A stretch of 64,000 nucleotides of DNA from Streptomyces fructofermentans (GCF_014651055.1 NZ_BMWD01000031.1:1-64000); one strand, 5' to 3'; positions 9,187-17,578 are shown, numbered from the stretch's first letter. Made by a program: numbers and translations. The notes: a model not told the origin generated them from the letters alone.

Positions 9187-9223
9187 GGGCCGCTCCGTAC
9201 CACGCCTCGGTACGGAGCGGCCC
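9187..9223 (+). terminator. Terminator of the permease gene
   Basis: A perfect 15-bp stem (9187-9201 with 9209-9223) and a seven-base loop lies 50 bases after the permease stop and 20 bases before the mec start. Confidence 0.8.
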
Positions 9224-9243
9224 GTCTGCGTATCCTGACCGGC

Positions 9244-9666
9244 ATGCTTACGATCACACAGGCCCTCGTCGACCGGATCGTCGCGCACGCGCGCCAGGAC
9301 CACCCCGACGAGGCGTGCGGCGTGGTCGCGGGCCCGGAGGGCACGGGCCGCCCCGAGCGGTTCATCCCGATGCTCAACGCCGCGGGCTCGCCCACGTTCT
9401 ACGAGTTCGACTCCGGCGACCTGCTGAAGCTGTACCGCGAGATGGACGACCGCGACGAGGAACCGGTCGTCGTCTACCACTCGCACACGGCGACCGAGGC
9501 CTACCCGTCCCGTACCGACATCACCTACGCGAACGAGCCCGGCGCCCACTACGTGCTCGTCTCCACCGCGGACGCCGACGACGCGGGCCCCTTCCAGTTC
9601 CGCTCGTTCCGCATCCTGGACGGCGAGGTCACCGAGGAAGAGGTCGTGATCGTCGAGTCGTACTGA
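9244..9666 (+). CDS. mec: CysO-cysteine peptidase Mec (JAMM metalloprotease)
   Basis: JAMM/MPN+ zinc peptidase of 140 residues, the family member that releases cysteine from the CysO-cysteine adduct. The full metal motif is visible: Glu23 in DEACG, then His79-Ser-His81 followed after seven residues by Ser89 and two residues later Asp92. The context of cysO and cysM just downstream matches the mycobacterial mec-cysO-cysM set. It is the first gene of the group but is separated from cysO by hairpins and a leader peptide, so it may be expressed independently. It may also trim the C-terminal Met-Ser from CysO, which is inference. Confidence 0.93.
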   Translation: MLTITQALVDRIVAHARQDHPDEACGVVAGPEGTGRPERFIPMLNAAGSPTFYEFDSGDLLKLYREMDDRDEEPVVVYHSHTATEAYPSRTDITYANEPGAHYVLVSTADADDAGPFQFRSFRILDGEVTEEEVVIVESY

Positions 9667-9710
9667 CGGGCCGGCCGCGCCGCCCGGAACCCAGGAACGC
9701 CGGGATGCCG

Positions 9711-9748
9711 GGGTGCCGGCTCCTTCCGGCACCCGGGCCGCCCGGGTG
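9711..9748 (+). terminator. Tandem hairpins after mec
   Basis: The stem 9711-9719 with 9726-9734 overlaps a second stem 9730-9737 with 9741-9748. The two are mutually exclusive alternatives. They lie in the 230-base spacer between mec and the leader peptide and probably terminate mec transcripts. Confidence 0.5.
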
Positions 9749-9896
9749 CCGGGCTCCCGGAGGCCGCCGTGGGGCGGGGCCGGTCGCGGGTGCCCGGGGC
9801 CGCCGAACCACGGGCGATCCCGGATACCGGTCAGAATTCGTCCACCATTCGAGATCACATTCCAGGACCCGGACCGGGAATCGATACGATGAGCCC

Positions 9897-9998
9897 ATGG
9901 TTCCCCACGACGTGAGCGACAAGACGCCGGGCATGCTGCTCGTGGCGCGGCTGCACGTCGACCTGTGCAGGCTGCAGAGCGCCATCTGTACGCGCTGA
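9897..9998 (+). CDS. Short leader peptide with Cys codons upstream of cysO-cysM
   Basis: A 33-codon reading frame (or 21 codons from ATG 9933) ends in RLHVDLCRLQSAICTR. This pattern is typical of the Streptomyces putative leader peptides that precede sulfur and cysteine genes (R-x-H-V-D-L, then S-A-I-C). The two Cys codons are at 9966-9968 and 9987-9989, just before the stop at 9996-9998. A GC-rich 18-bp palindrome follows at 10020-10037 and cysO starts at 10123. The likely role is ribosome stalling when Cys-tRNA is scarce, changing folding of the downstream RNA to raise cysO-cysM expression. That mechanism is known for related actinobacterial Cys leaders and is inferred here. Confidence 0.75.
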   Translation: MVPHDVSDKTPGMLLVARLHVDLCRLQSAICTR

Positions 9999-10019
9999 CC
10001 CCCACCGTCGCCGTACGGC

Positions 10020-10037
10020 CGTGAGCCGCGGCTCACG
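10020..10037 (+). promoter_or_regulatory. Palindrome after the leader peptide, candidate attenuator
   Basis: CGTGAGCCGCGGCTCACG is a perfect 18-base palindrome beginning 22 bases after the leader peptide stop and 86 bases before cysO. The position fits an attenuator hairpin whose formation depends on translation of the Cys codons. There is no T run. Confidence 0.5.
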
Positions 10038-10122
10038 CGGGGCCGCAACCGCCGAACCCCCTGCACTCCCGCGCTGCCGCGCGTCACCGACCTGACTTTC
10101 CTTCCGACAGGAGCCCGCAACC

Positions 10123-10401
10123 ATGGCCATCGAGGTCCGCATCCCCACCATCCTCCGCACCTACACCGACGGCGAGAAGGCCGTGCAGGGCGGCGGGGAG
10201 ACCCTCGCCGAGCTGTTCGCCGACCTCGACACCCGGCACACGGGCATCCAGGGCCGCATCGTGGACGGCGGCGAACTGCGCCGCTTCGTCAACGTGTACC
10301 TGAACGACGAGGACGTCCGCTTCCTCGACGGCATCAACACCAAGCTCGCCGACGGAGACAGCGTCACGATCCTGCCGGCCGTCGCCGGCGGCATGAGCTG
10401 A
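10123..10401 (+). CDS. cysO: Sulfur carrier protein CysO (MoaD/ThiS family)
   Basis: Ubiquitin-like sulfur carrier of 92 residues. When thiocarboxylated at its C-terminal Gly-Gly it donates sulfur to O-phosphoserine bound by CysM. The start IEVRIPTILRTYTDGEK and the beta-grasp pattern (GGETLAELFADLD, VNVYLNDEDVRFLDG, DGDSVTILPAVAGG) are typical. The protein ends Gly-Gly-Met-Ser, two residues beyond the reactive di-glycine, so a protease must expose it. Mec, encoded 460 bases upstream, is the obvious candidate. It is 17 bases upstream of cysM and clearly co-transcribed. A dedicated MoeB/MoeZ activating enzyme is not in the window. Confidence 0.93.
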   Translation: MAIEVRIPTILRTYTDGEKAVQGGGETLAELFADLDTRHTGIQGRIVDGGELRRFVNVYLNDEDVRFLDGINTKLADGDSVTILPAVAGGMS

Positions 10402-10418
10402 CCGGGCCCTGATCACCC

Positions 10419-11369
10419 ATGCGCTACGACTCCCCGCTGGCCGCGGTGGGCAACACCCCTCTGGTGCGCCTGCCGCGGCTCTCGCCGTCCGCGGACGTAC
10501 GGATCTGGGCCAAGCTCGAGGACCGGAACCCGACGGGTTCCGTCAAGGACCGGCCCGCGCTCCACATGATCGAACAGGCGGAGAAGGACGGCCGGCTCAC
10601 CCCCGGCTGCACGATCCTCGAACCGACCTCCGGCAACACCGGCATCTCGCTCGCCATGGCGGCCAGGCTCAAGGGCTACCGCATGGTGTGCGTCATGCCG
10701 GAGAACACCTCGCGGGAGCGGCGTGAGCTGCTCGCCATGTGGGGCGCCGAGATCGTCCCGTCCCCCGCGGCCGGAGGCTCCAACACGGCCGTGCGCGTGG
10801 CCAAGGAACTGGCCGCCGAGCATCCCGACTGGGTGATGCTCTACCAGTACGGCAACCCCGACAACGCGGGCGCGCACTACGCGACGACCGGCCCGGAGAT
10901 CCTCGCCGACCTGCCGTCGATCACGCACTTCGTGGCGGGTCTCGGCACGACGGGCACGCTGATGGGCGTGGGCCGCTTCCTGCGGGAGCAGAAGCCGGAC
11001 GTCAGGATCGTCGCCGCCGAGCCGCGCTACGACGACCTCGTCTACGGGCTGCGCAACCTGGACGAGGGCTTCGTGCCCGAGCTGTACGACGCGTCGGTGC
11101 TGACCACGCGCTTCTCCGTCGGCTCGGCCGACGCCGTGACCCGCACGCGCGAGCTGCTCCAGCAGGAGGGCATCTTCGCCGGGGTCTCGACGGGCGCCGC
11201 CCTGCACGCCGCGATCGGTGTGGGCCGCAAGGCCGTCGCTGCGGGCGAGAGCGCGGACATCGTCTTCGTCGTGGCCGACGGGGGCTGGAAGTACCTCTCC
11301 ACCGGGGTCTACACGGCGGCCACCACCGAAGAGGCCATCGAGACCCTGCAGGGCCAGCTCTGGGCGTAG
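10419..11369 (+). CDS. cysM: Cysteine synthase CysM (CysO-dependent, O-phosphoserine type)
   Basis: PLP-dependent beta-replacement enzyme of 316 residues. It transfers sulfur from CysO thiocarboxylate to O-phosphoserine, forming CysO-cysteine, which Mec then cleaves. The PLP lysine is Lys43 in NPTGSVKDRPA, the phosphate loop TSGNTG follows, and the GLGTTGTLMGVGRFLRE cofactor loop is intact. The neighbouring cysO and mec decide the CysO-dependent subtype over ordinary CysK. The alanine-rich C-terminal end TLQGQLWA resembles the mobile C-terminal segment of mycobacterial CysM. It is cytoplasmic and the last gene of the operon. Confidence 0.93.
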   Translation: MRYDSPLAAVGNTPLVRLPRLSPSADVRIWAKLEDRNPTGSVKDRPALHMIEQAEKDGRLTPGCTILEPTSGNTGISLAMAARLKGYRMVCVMPENTSRERRELLAMWGAEIVPSPAAGGSNTAVRVAKELAAEHPDWVMLYQYGNPDNAGAHYATTGPEILADLPSITHFVAGLGTTGTLMGVGRFLREQKPDVRIVAAEPRYDDLVYGLRNLDEGFVPELYDASVLTTRFSVGSADAVTRTRELLQQEGIFAGVSTGAALHAAIGVGRKAVAAGESADIVFVVADGGWKYLSTGVYTAATTEEAIETLQGQLWA

Positions 11370-11400
11370 CGCCCGGAGCGCGGGCCGGCGGGGGAGGGCC

Positions 11401-11850
11401 CTACCCCGCCAGGTGCCGCACCCGGTCCCACACCGACGGGTCCACGGTGCCCACCCTCCTGCGGAAGTCGCCCAGCCGCACGTCCCGCAGCTCGCCGCTC
11501 TCCAGGTAGCTGGTCCGCCCGTGGGCGTCGCCCACGCTGCCGGACGGCAGCGCGATCACCCCGGCCCGCTCGTCGTGGTACTTGCTGGTGATCTTGGCGA
11601 CGAGGGCGGTACGCCGGCCCACGGCCAGGACGAGGCACGGGCGGTCCTTGCCCCCAGGCCCCTCCTCGAAGGGCACGGTCGCCCACCAGATCTCGGCGGG
11701 CCGGGGCCGCGTGCCGCGGCGGGGCCCGGTGGGAAGGCCCGGCGGTCTGCGCCGACCGGAGGGGTGGCGCCGCCCCCATCCGTCGACGAGCGCCGCGACG
11801 ACGGCGAGCAGCACCACGGCCGCGATCACGAGCCACCACGACCTGTCCAT
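11401..11850 (-). CDS. Membrane-anchored PemK/MazF-like protein
   Basis: A 149-residue protein with an N-terminal transmembrane helix (about residues 4-22, WWLVIAAVVLLAVVAALV) and a basic linker, then a domain resembling the PemK/MazF fold. Supporting sequence is GEIWW-like RPAEIWWATVPFEEG, GGKDRPCLVLAVG, and the C-terminal LGDFRRRVGTVDPSVWDRV. MazF toxins are mRNA endonucleases, but this one has no antitoxin gene beside it and a membrane anchor, so a toxin role is doubtful. It converges with cysM and diverges from the metallo-hydrolase. Related anchored proteins are common in Streptomyces. Confidence 0.75.
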   Translation of the reverse strand: MDRSWWLVIAAVVLLAVVAALVDGWGRRHPSGRRRPPGLPTGPRRGTRPRPAEIWWATVPFEEGPGGKDRPCLVLAVGRRTALVAKITSKYHDERAGVIALPSGSVGDAHGRTSYLESGELRDVRLGDFRRRVGTVDPSVWDRVRHLAG

Positions 11851-12037
11851 GCGTACGACGGTACCGGGGCGCCCGTGCGCACGCTTGTCCGCCCCCGGGG
11901 CCCCCGAACCGGTGACACCGCAGGTGAGTTCTCCCACAACGGCCCGCGACGGAGGAGCGACCCGACCTTTCGCGCCTTACGCTCGACGGACCGCACGACC
12001 CCCGTCTCCACACCCCGCCAGCGGAGGTTTCTGCTTT

Positions 12038-12790
12038 ATGAAGCTCACCGTCGTCGGCTGCTCGGGGTCGTTCCCGTCCGCGGAATCGGCCTGCTCGAGC
12101 TACCTCGTCGAGGCCGACGGCTTCCGGCTGCTTCTCGACATGGGCAATGGTGCCCTCGGCGAGCTGCAGCGCCACTGCGGTCTCTACGACCTTGACGCGA
12201 TCTTCCTCAGCCATCTGCACGCCGACCACTGCATCGACATGTGCGCGTACTTCGTCGCGCGCTACTACCGGCACGACGGCGGCCGCTGCGACCCGATCCC
12301 GGTCTACGGACCCGAGGGCACGGAGCAGCGACTGACCACCGCGTACGCGGACACCCCCTCGGCCTCCTCCATGAGCGAGGTCTTCGACTTCCACACGGTC
12401 AAGCCGGGCTCCTTCGAGATCGGTCCGTTCTCCGTGCACACCGAGAAGGTGAGCCACCCGGTGGAGGCGTACGGCATCCGCGTCGAGCACGGAGGGCGGT
12501 CGCTGACGTACTCCGGCGACACCGGCGTGTGCGACGCGCTCGACGAACTCGCCCGGGACACCGACCTGTTCCTCTGCGAGGCCGCGTTCACCCACGGCAA
12601 GGAGAGCATCCCGGACCTGCACCTCAACGGCCGTGAGGCGGGTGAGACGGCGGCCCGGGCCGGTGCCCGCCGCCTCGTCCTCACCCACATCCCGCCGTGG
12701 ACGGACCCCGAGGCGAACCTGTCCGACGCCCGCGAGGTGTTCGGCGGCCCGGTCGAGCTGGCGGCGCCGAGGACCTCGTACGAGATCTGA
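12038..12790 (+). CDS. Metallo-beta-lactamase-fold hydrolase
   Basis: Cytoplasmic MBL-fold metal-dependent hydrolase of 250 residues, closest in style to the RNase Z/phosphodiesterase group. The zinc motif HLHADH is at His59, His61, Asp63 and His64. Further ligands are the YSGDTG Asp and the C-terminal LTHIPPW His. The start follows a GGAGG site by twelve bases. It lies between the PemK-like gene and the GlcNAc PTS locus and has a bidirectional terminator shared with nagE2. The actual substrate is unknown; a cyclic nucleotide, RNA end or small phosphodiester are possible from the family. Confidence 0.88.
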   Translation: MKLTVVGCSGSFPSAESACSSYLVEADGFRLLLDMGNGALGELQRHCGLYDLDAIFLSHLHADHCIDMCAYFVARYYRHDGGRCDPIPVYGPEGTEQRLTTAYADTPSASSMSEVFDFHTVKPGSFEIGPFSVHTEKVSHPVEAYGIRVEHGGRSLTYSGDTGVCDALDELARDTDLFLCEAAFTHGKESIPDLHLNGREAGETAARAGARRLVLTHIPPWTDPEANLSDAREVFGGPVELAAPRTSYEI

Positions 12791-12810
12791 GGCGCGCACC
12801 ACGACACGAC

Positions 12811-12841
12811 GAGGCCCCCCGGAGTCGATCCGGGGGGCCTC
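12811..12841. terminator. Bidirectional terminator between MBL hydrolase and nagE2
   Basis: A 13-bp perfect stem (12811-12823 with 12829-12841) and a five-base loop lies between two convergent genes. Confidence 0.85.
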
Positions 12842-12873
12842 TTCATGCCGTGGTGCGCGCAACGGCCGGGGGC

Positions 12874-14121
12874 TCACGCCTTGGTGAGGTCCTCCAGCTC
12901 CTCCTCGGGCTCGCGGCCCGGGGTGGGGAGGTTGAACTTGGTGATCGCGAAGCGGAAGACCGTGTAGTAGATCGCCGCGAAGACCAGGCCGATCGGGATG
13001 ATCAGCCAGGGCTTGGTCGCGAGGCTCCAGTTGAGCCCGTAGTCGATGGCACCCGCTGAGAAGGTGAAGCCCGCGTGCACGCCGAGCGCCCAGGTGATCG
13101 CCATGGACAGGGCCGTGAGCACCGCGTGGATCACGTAGAGCAGCGGCGCGATGAACATGAACGAGAACTCGATCGGCTCGGTCACACCGGTCACGAAGGA
13201 CGTGAGAGCCAGCGAGACCATCATGCCCATCACGGCCTTGCGGCGCTCGGGGCGGGCGGCGTGCGCGATGGCGATGGCGGCGGCCGGCAGGCCGAACATC
13301 ATGATCGGGAAGAAGCCCGACATGAACTGGCCGGCGTCCGGGTCCCCGGCGAAGAAGCGGTTCAGGTCACCGTGCACGACGTCGCCGGCGGCGTTGGTGA
13401 AGTCGCCGATCTGGAACCAGGAGACGGTGTTCACGAACTGGTGCATGCCGATCGGGATCAGCGCGCGGTTGATGAGGCCGAACAGACCGGCGCCCGCGGC
13501 GCCCAGACCGGTGATCCACTCGCCGGCGTCGGAGATGACCTCGCCGATCGGCTCCCAGACCAGGCCGAAGAAGACGCCCATCGCGGTGCCGACGAAGGCC
13601 ATGACGATCGGGACGAGGCGGCGGCCGTTGAAGAAGCCGAGCCAGTCCACCAGCTTCTTGCGGTGGTAGCGCTGCCACAGCACGGCGGACAGCAGACCCA
13701 TGACGATGCCGCCGAGGACACCGGGGTTGTTGTAGGTCGCGGCTATGTCGGCGCCGGCCTGGACCTTGGCCTCGGTGACCGGGAACGCCTTCAGGACGTT
13801 GCTGTAGACCAGGAAGCCGACCAGGGCGGCCAGCGCGGTGGAGCCGTCGGACTTCTTGGCGAAGCCGATCGCGACACCGATGCAGAACAGCAGCGGCAGG
13901 TTGTCGAAGATCGCGCCGCCGGCAGTCGCGAACACCGCCGTGACCTTGTCGGGCAGGTTCAGCTTCTCCTGCACGTCCGCCTGACCCAGGCGGAGCAGGA
14001 TGCCGGCCGCGGGCAGCACGGCGATGGGGAGCTGAAGGCTGCGTCCGACCTTCTGCAGGCCTTGGAACAGGCCGGATCCCCACTTCTTCGTGGGGGCCGC
14101 CGATGTGGTGGCGGTGCTCAT
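12874..14121 (-). CDS. nagE2: PTS N-acetylglucosamine permease, IIC component (NagE2)
   Basis: Membrane IIC subunit of the GlcNAc phosphotransferase system, 415 residues, importing GlcNAc as GlcNAc-6-phosphate. Start MSTATTSAAP follows a ribosome site, and the core begins with FQGLQKVGRSLQLPIAVLPAAGILLRLGQ. The conserved TEPIEFSFMFIAPLLYVIH and NSLATKPW-like region match glucose-family permeases. It lacks IIA and IIB domains, so IIB must come from nagF and IIA from elsewhere on the chromosome. Two dre operators (14185-14217) just upstream indicate DasR repression relieved by glucosamine-6-phosphate. It is about 60% alike by eye to nagE1, a gene duplication. Confidence 0.95.
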   Translation of the reverse strand: MSTATTSAAPTKKWGSGLFQGLQKVGRSLQLPIAVLPAAGILLRLGQADVQEKLNLPDKVTAVFATAGGAIFDNLPLLFCIGVAIGFAKKSDGSTALAALVGFLVYSNVLKAFPVTEAKVQAGADIAATYNNPGVLGGIVMGLLSAVLWQRYHRKKLVDWLGFFNGRRLVPIVMAFVGTAMGVFFGLVWEPIGEVISDAGEWITGLGAAGAGLFGLINRALIPIGMHQFVNTVSWFQIGDFTNAAGDVVHGDLNRFFAGDPDAGQFMSGFFPIMMFGLPAAAIAIAHAARPERRKAVMGMMVSLALTSFVTGVTEPIEFSFMFIAPLLYVIHAVLTALSMAITWALGVHAGFTFSAGAIDYGLNWSLATKPWLIIPIGLVFAAIYYTVFRFAITKFNLPTPGREPEEELEDLTKA

Positions 14122-14184
14122 AGTTCCTCCATGTGCTGGGTGCTGCCGGGGACGGGAAGGGCGAAAAGGGATGGACAGCATCCG

Positions 14185-14217
14185 CGTGGTCTAAACCACT
14201 GAGTGGTGTAGACCTGT
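14185..14217 (-). promoter_or_regulatory. Double DasR (dre) operator upstream of nagE2
   Basis: Two adjacent copies resemble the dre consensus ACTGGTCTAGACCACT: CGTGGTCTAAACCACT at 14185-14200 and AGTGGTGTAGACCTGT at 14202-14217. They lie 64-96 bases upstream of nagE2. DasR is known to bind such sites and to be released by glucosamine-6-phosphate. Confidence 0.85.
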
Positions 14218-14300
14218 TTTCTAGCACGTGAGGGTGGGATAAGGAACCCGCCAATTTTGTGGCCTGTGTCATATCGGTCGAACCGTTCGAGAACGCGAAA

Positions 14301-14322
14301 AAGCGCCCCCTAAGGGGCGCTT
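14301..14322 (-). terminator. Second terminator hairpin downstream of nagE1
   Basis: A nine-base stem AAGCGCCCC/GGGGCGCTT with a four-base loop is backed by an A run on the plus strand (a T run in the nagE1 transcript direction). It is a good rho-independent terminator for nagE1. Confidence 0.75.
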
Positions 14323-14364
14323 GAGCCGCTCGGGCCCCGCGGCGCCGGGGGCCGGGGGGCGCGA

Positions 14365-14409
14365 ACCGGCCGCGGTCCCGGAGGCGGAGCGCCTCCGGGA
14401 CCGCGGCCG
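14365..14409 (-). terminator. Main terminator of nagE1
   Basis: A perfect 21-bp stem (14365-14385 with 14389-14409) and a three-base loop begins 13 bases after the nagE1 stop. Confidence 0.85.
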
Positions 14410-14422
14410 GCCCGTGCGGGTG

Positions 14423-15709
14423 CTAGGCCTTCGTCACGTCCTCGACCTTGTCGTCCGGCTCGCGGCCGGGGGTCGGCAGGTTGAACTTGGTGATCGCGAA
14501 TCGGAAGATCACGTAGTAGACCGCCGCGAAGACCAGGCCGATCGGGATGATGAGCCAGGGTCTCGTGGCGAGGTTCCAGTTGATGACGTAGTCGATCAGT
14601 CCGGCCGAGAAGCTGAAGCCGTCGTGCACCCCGAGGCCCCACGTGACCGCCATCGACACACCCGTGAGGAACGCGTGCACCGCGTACAGCGCCGGCGCGA
14701 TGAACACGAAGGAGTACTCGATCGGTTCGGTGATGCCCGTGACGAAGGACGTCAGGGCGATCGACAGCATCAGACCGCCGATCTCCTTGCGACGATGGGG
14801 TTTCGCGCAGTGGGTCATCGCGAGGCAGGCGGCCGGGAGCGCGAACATCATGATGGGGAAGAAGCCCGAGGTGAACAGTCCGGCGTTCGGGTCGCCCGCC
14901 AGGAACATGTTGATGTCGCCGTGCACCTCCGTCCCGTCCGGCTTGGTGTAGGTGCCGAACTGGAACCAGATGGGCACGTTCAGGAACTGGTGCAGCCCGA
15001 TCACGAGCAGCGCGCGGTTGGCGATGCCGAAGATGCCGGCACCCCATGAACTCAGGCTGGACAGCCAGTCGCTGAAGTCCTCCAGGCCGCGGCCGATCGG
15101 CGGCCACACCCACAGGCAGAGCGCGGCGAACGCGATGGCGGCGAACGCCATGATGATGGGCACGAGCCGGCGGCCGTTGAAGAAGCCCAGCCAGTCGACG
15201 AGTTTCGTGCGGTGGTAGCGCTGCCAGAGGTACGCCGCCATCAGGCCGACGATGATGCCGCCGAACACGCCCGGGTTCTGGTAGGTGAAGGTCGTCACCG
15301 TCCCGTCCGTCACCTGGCAGCCCGTGGCCACCGGCTTGGACCCCTCGGCGCAGTCGTCCGGGAACTGCCTCAGCACGTTGTAGTAGACGAGGAAGCCCGC
15401 CACCGCCGCCAGCGCGGTCGAGCCGTCGGACTTCTTCGCCATGCCGATGGCCACGCCGACGCAGAACAGCATGGGCAGGCCGAGCGTGCCGTCGAGCAGG
15501 GCGCCGCCGGCGCCCGCCATCACCTTGGAGATGTCCGTCCAGCCCAGGCCCTCGTCGCCGAACACGTCCGGTTGGCCGAGCCGGTTGAGGATGCCCGCGG
15601 CAGGCAGCACGGCGATGGGGAGCTGGAGGCTGCGGCCCATCTTCTGCAGACCCTGGAACAGGATGTTCCAGCGGTTCTGTACGGGCGCCGCCGCACTGTC
15701 GGCACTCAT
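14423..15709 (-). CDS. nagE1: PTS N-acetylglucosamine permease paralogue, IIC component (NagE1)
   Basis: Second IIC membrane subunit, 428 residues, starting MSADSAAAPVQNRWN after a good ribosome site. It shares the FQGLQKMGRSLQLPIAVLPAAGIL opening, HQFLN motif, TEPIEYSFVFIAPALYAVH and the C-terminal NLPTPGREP end with NagE2. It has an extra loop of about 20 residues containing two Cys (around DDCAEGSKPVATGCQ). In S. coelicolor the paired paralogue is not the main GlcNAc importer, so this one may serve another amino sugar or act in a different phase. It diverges from nagF with a shared dre site between them. Confidence 0.92.
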   Translation of the reverse strand: MSADSAAAPVQNRWNILFQGLQKMGRSLQLPIAVLPAAGILNRLGQPDVFGDEGLGWTDISKVMAGAGGALLDGTLGLPMLFCVGVAIGMAKKSDGSTALAAVAGFLVYYNVLRQFPDDCAEGSKPVATGCQVTDGTVTTFTYQNPGVFGGIIVGLMAAYLWQRYHRTKLVDWLGFFNGRRLVPIIMAFAAIAFAALCLWVWPPIGRGLEDFSDWLSSLSSWGAGIFGIANRALLVIGLHQFLNVPIWFQFGTYTKPDGTEVHGDINMFLAGDPNAGLFTSGFFPIMMFALPAACLAMTHCAKPHRRKEIGGLMLSIALTSFVTGITEPIEYSFVFIAPALYAVHAFLTGVSMAVTWGLGVHDGFSFSAGLIDYVINWNLATRPWLIIPIGLVFAAVYYVIFRFAITKFNLPTPGREPDDKVEDVTKA

Positions 15710-15780
15710 GGGTGTCCTCCCGAGTCCTCCGGAGCCTTCCGGGCCCGCTGGAACGGGACCGGGTTTGGCGGCCGTTGAAA

Positions 15781-15796
15781 ACTGGTGTAGACCAGT
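15781..15796. promoter_or_regulatory. DasR (dre) operator between nagE1 and nagF
   Basis: ACTGGTGTAGACCAGT is a near-perfect dre site with one central mismatch. It sits in the divergent promoter region, 72 bases from the nagE1 start and 118 bases from nagF, and could repress both. Confidence 0.9.
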
Positions 15797-15913
15797 CCGC
15801 GAACGGTTGCGATGTCGTGATCGCCATCCTTCGGCACGGCTGCCGTGACCGCTCGCGAAGATGGGCCAACTGTGGGTTACTGCGACAAAGCGGTTCGGAT
15901 CAGGGAGTAGGAC

Positions 15914-16147
15914 ATGGCCACCAAGGCTGAGAAGATCGTTGCCGGACTCGGCGGGATCGAGAACATCGAAGAGGTCGAGGGCTGCATCACCCGCCTTCGC
16001 ACCGAGGTCATCGACGCGAGCAAGGTCGACGAGGCCGCCCTGAAGGCCGCGGGCGCCCACGGGGTGGTCAAGATGGGCAACGCCATCCAGGTCGTCATCG
16101 GCACCGACGCGGACCCGATCGCCGCGGACATCGAGGACATGATGTGA
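15914..16147 (+). CDS. nagF: PTS GlcNAc IIB component (NagF)
   Basis: Soluble IIB domain of the glucose superfamily, 77 residues, that accepts phosphate from IIA and passes it to GlcNAc carried by the IIC permeases. The phosphorylated cysteine is Cys24 in EVEGCITRLRT, the family signature. The rest (AHGVVKMGNAIQVVIGTDADPIAADI) is canonical. It is a stand-alone domain, whereas in many bacteria it is fused to IIC. It diverges from nagE1 around a dre site and is followed by a strong hairpin before rph. Confidence 0.95.
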   Translation: MATKAEKIVAGLGGIENIEEVEGCITRLRTEVIDASKVDEAALKAAGAHGVVKMGNAIQVVIGTDADPIAADIEDMM

Positions 16148-16235
16148 GCAGGCGGGCCCACCGCGGGACGCCAGGCACCGCCGGGACCCCCGGAGCCCGC
16201 CTCCCGGTCGGCCCCCGGGCCGCCTGAAGCGTGCC

Positions 16236-16269
16236 GAGGGGCCGCTCCCGCCGCCGGGGGCGGCCCCTC
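16236..16269 (+). terminator. Terminator of nagF
   Basis: A 15-bp stem with one T-G pair (16236-16250 with 16255-16269) and a four-base loop lies between nagF and rph. Confidence 0.8.
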
Positions 16270-16295
16270 ACCCGTATACGACTAGGCTCGGCGCC

Positions 16296-17033
<738 letters not shown>

Positions 17034-17176
17034 AGGGCGCACCAAGACGGCTGCCCGGCCCCGAGCAACCACGGCACCGGCGGGCGCGTCCCTACCAGTA
17101 CGGGCGTACGGCACACCGCCGTGCGCCCGGCTGACCAACGGGGCCCGTGGGGCCTGACCAACGGGAGGACCGTTCC

Positions 17177-17578
17177 ATGGCCGCGAGCCGACGCCGCAGG
17201 ACCACCGCCATCGCCGCAACCGTGGCGGCCGTCGCCCTCACGGTCGGACTGACCACCGGCTGCGACGCCGTCAACAAGGCCCTGGACTGCGTCCAGACGG
17301 CCGACACGATCGCCGACAGCGTCACCGACCTCCAGCAGGCCGTCGAGAACGCGGCGGACGACCCGACCCAGGCGGGCGAGGCGCTCGACTCGATCGACAA
17401 GAACCTCGACACCATCGGCGACAAGACCGACGACGCCGACGTCGGCAAGGCCGTGGACAACCTCCAGTCGGCCGTCGCCAACGTCCGCGACGCCATCAGG
17501 AACGGTGACGAGACGCCCGACATCAGCCCCGTGACGGCCGCCGCCGGCGAGCTGACCAAGGTCTGCACCCCGTCGTGA
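17177..17578 (+). CDS. Small secreted lipoprotein, unknown function
   Basis: A 133-residue putative lipoprotein. After a basic start (AASRRRRT) and a hydrophobic core there is a lipobox LTTGC, with the lipid-modified Cys near residue 29. The mature part is an acidic helical protein with heptad-like repeats of Asp/Ala (QTADTIADSVTDLQQAVENAADD, LDSIDKNLDTIGDKTDD, VDNLQSAVANVRDAI), suggesting a helical bundle or coiled coil on the outer face of the membrane. The start at 17177 follows GGGAGGAC. No family is recognised. It sits between rph and rdgB. Confidence 0.8.
   Translation: MAASRRRRTTAIAATVAAVALTVGLTTGCDAVNKALDCVQTADTIADSVTDLQQAVENAADDPTQAGEALDSIDKNLDTIGDKTDDADVGKAVDNLQSAVANVRDAIRNGDETPDISPVTAAAGELTKVCTPS

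Noticed and set aside
7689..9395. Long minus-strand frame opposite the permease
   Set aside because: Composition is Arg/Asp/His-rich with no hydrophobic core or motif; it is antisense to a clear permease.
12038..12790. RNase Z assignment for the MBL-fold protein
   Set aside because: It has the HxHxDH site but I could not confirm the flexible arm region, so I only call the fold.
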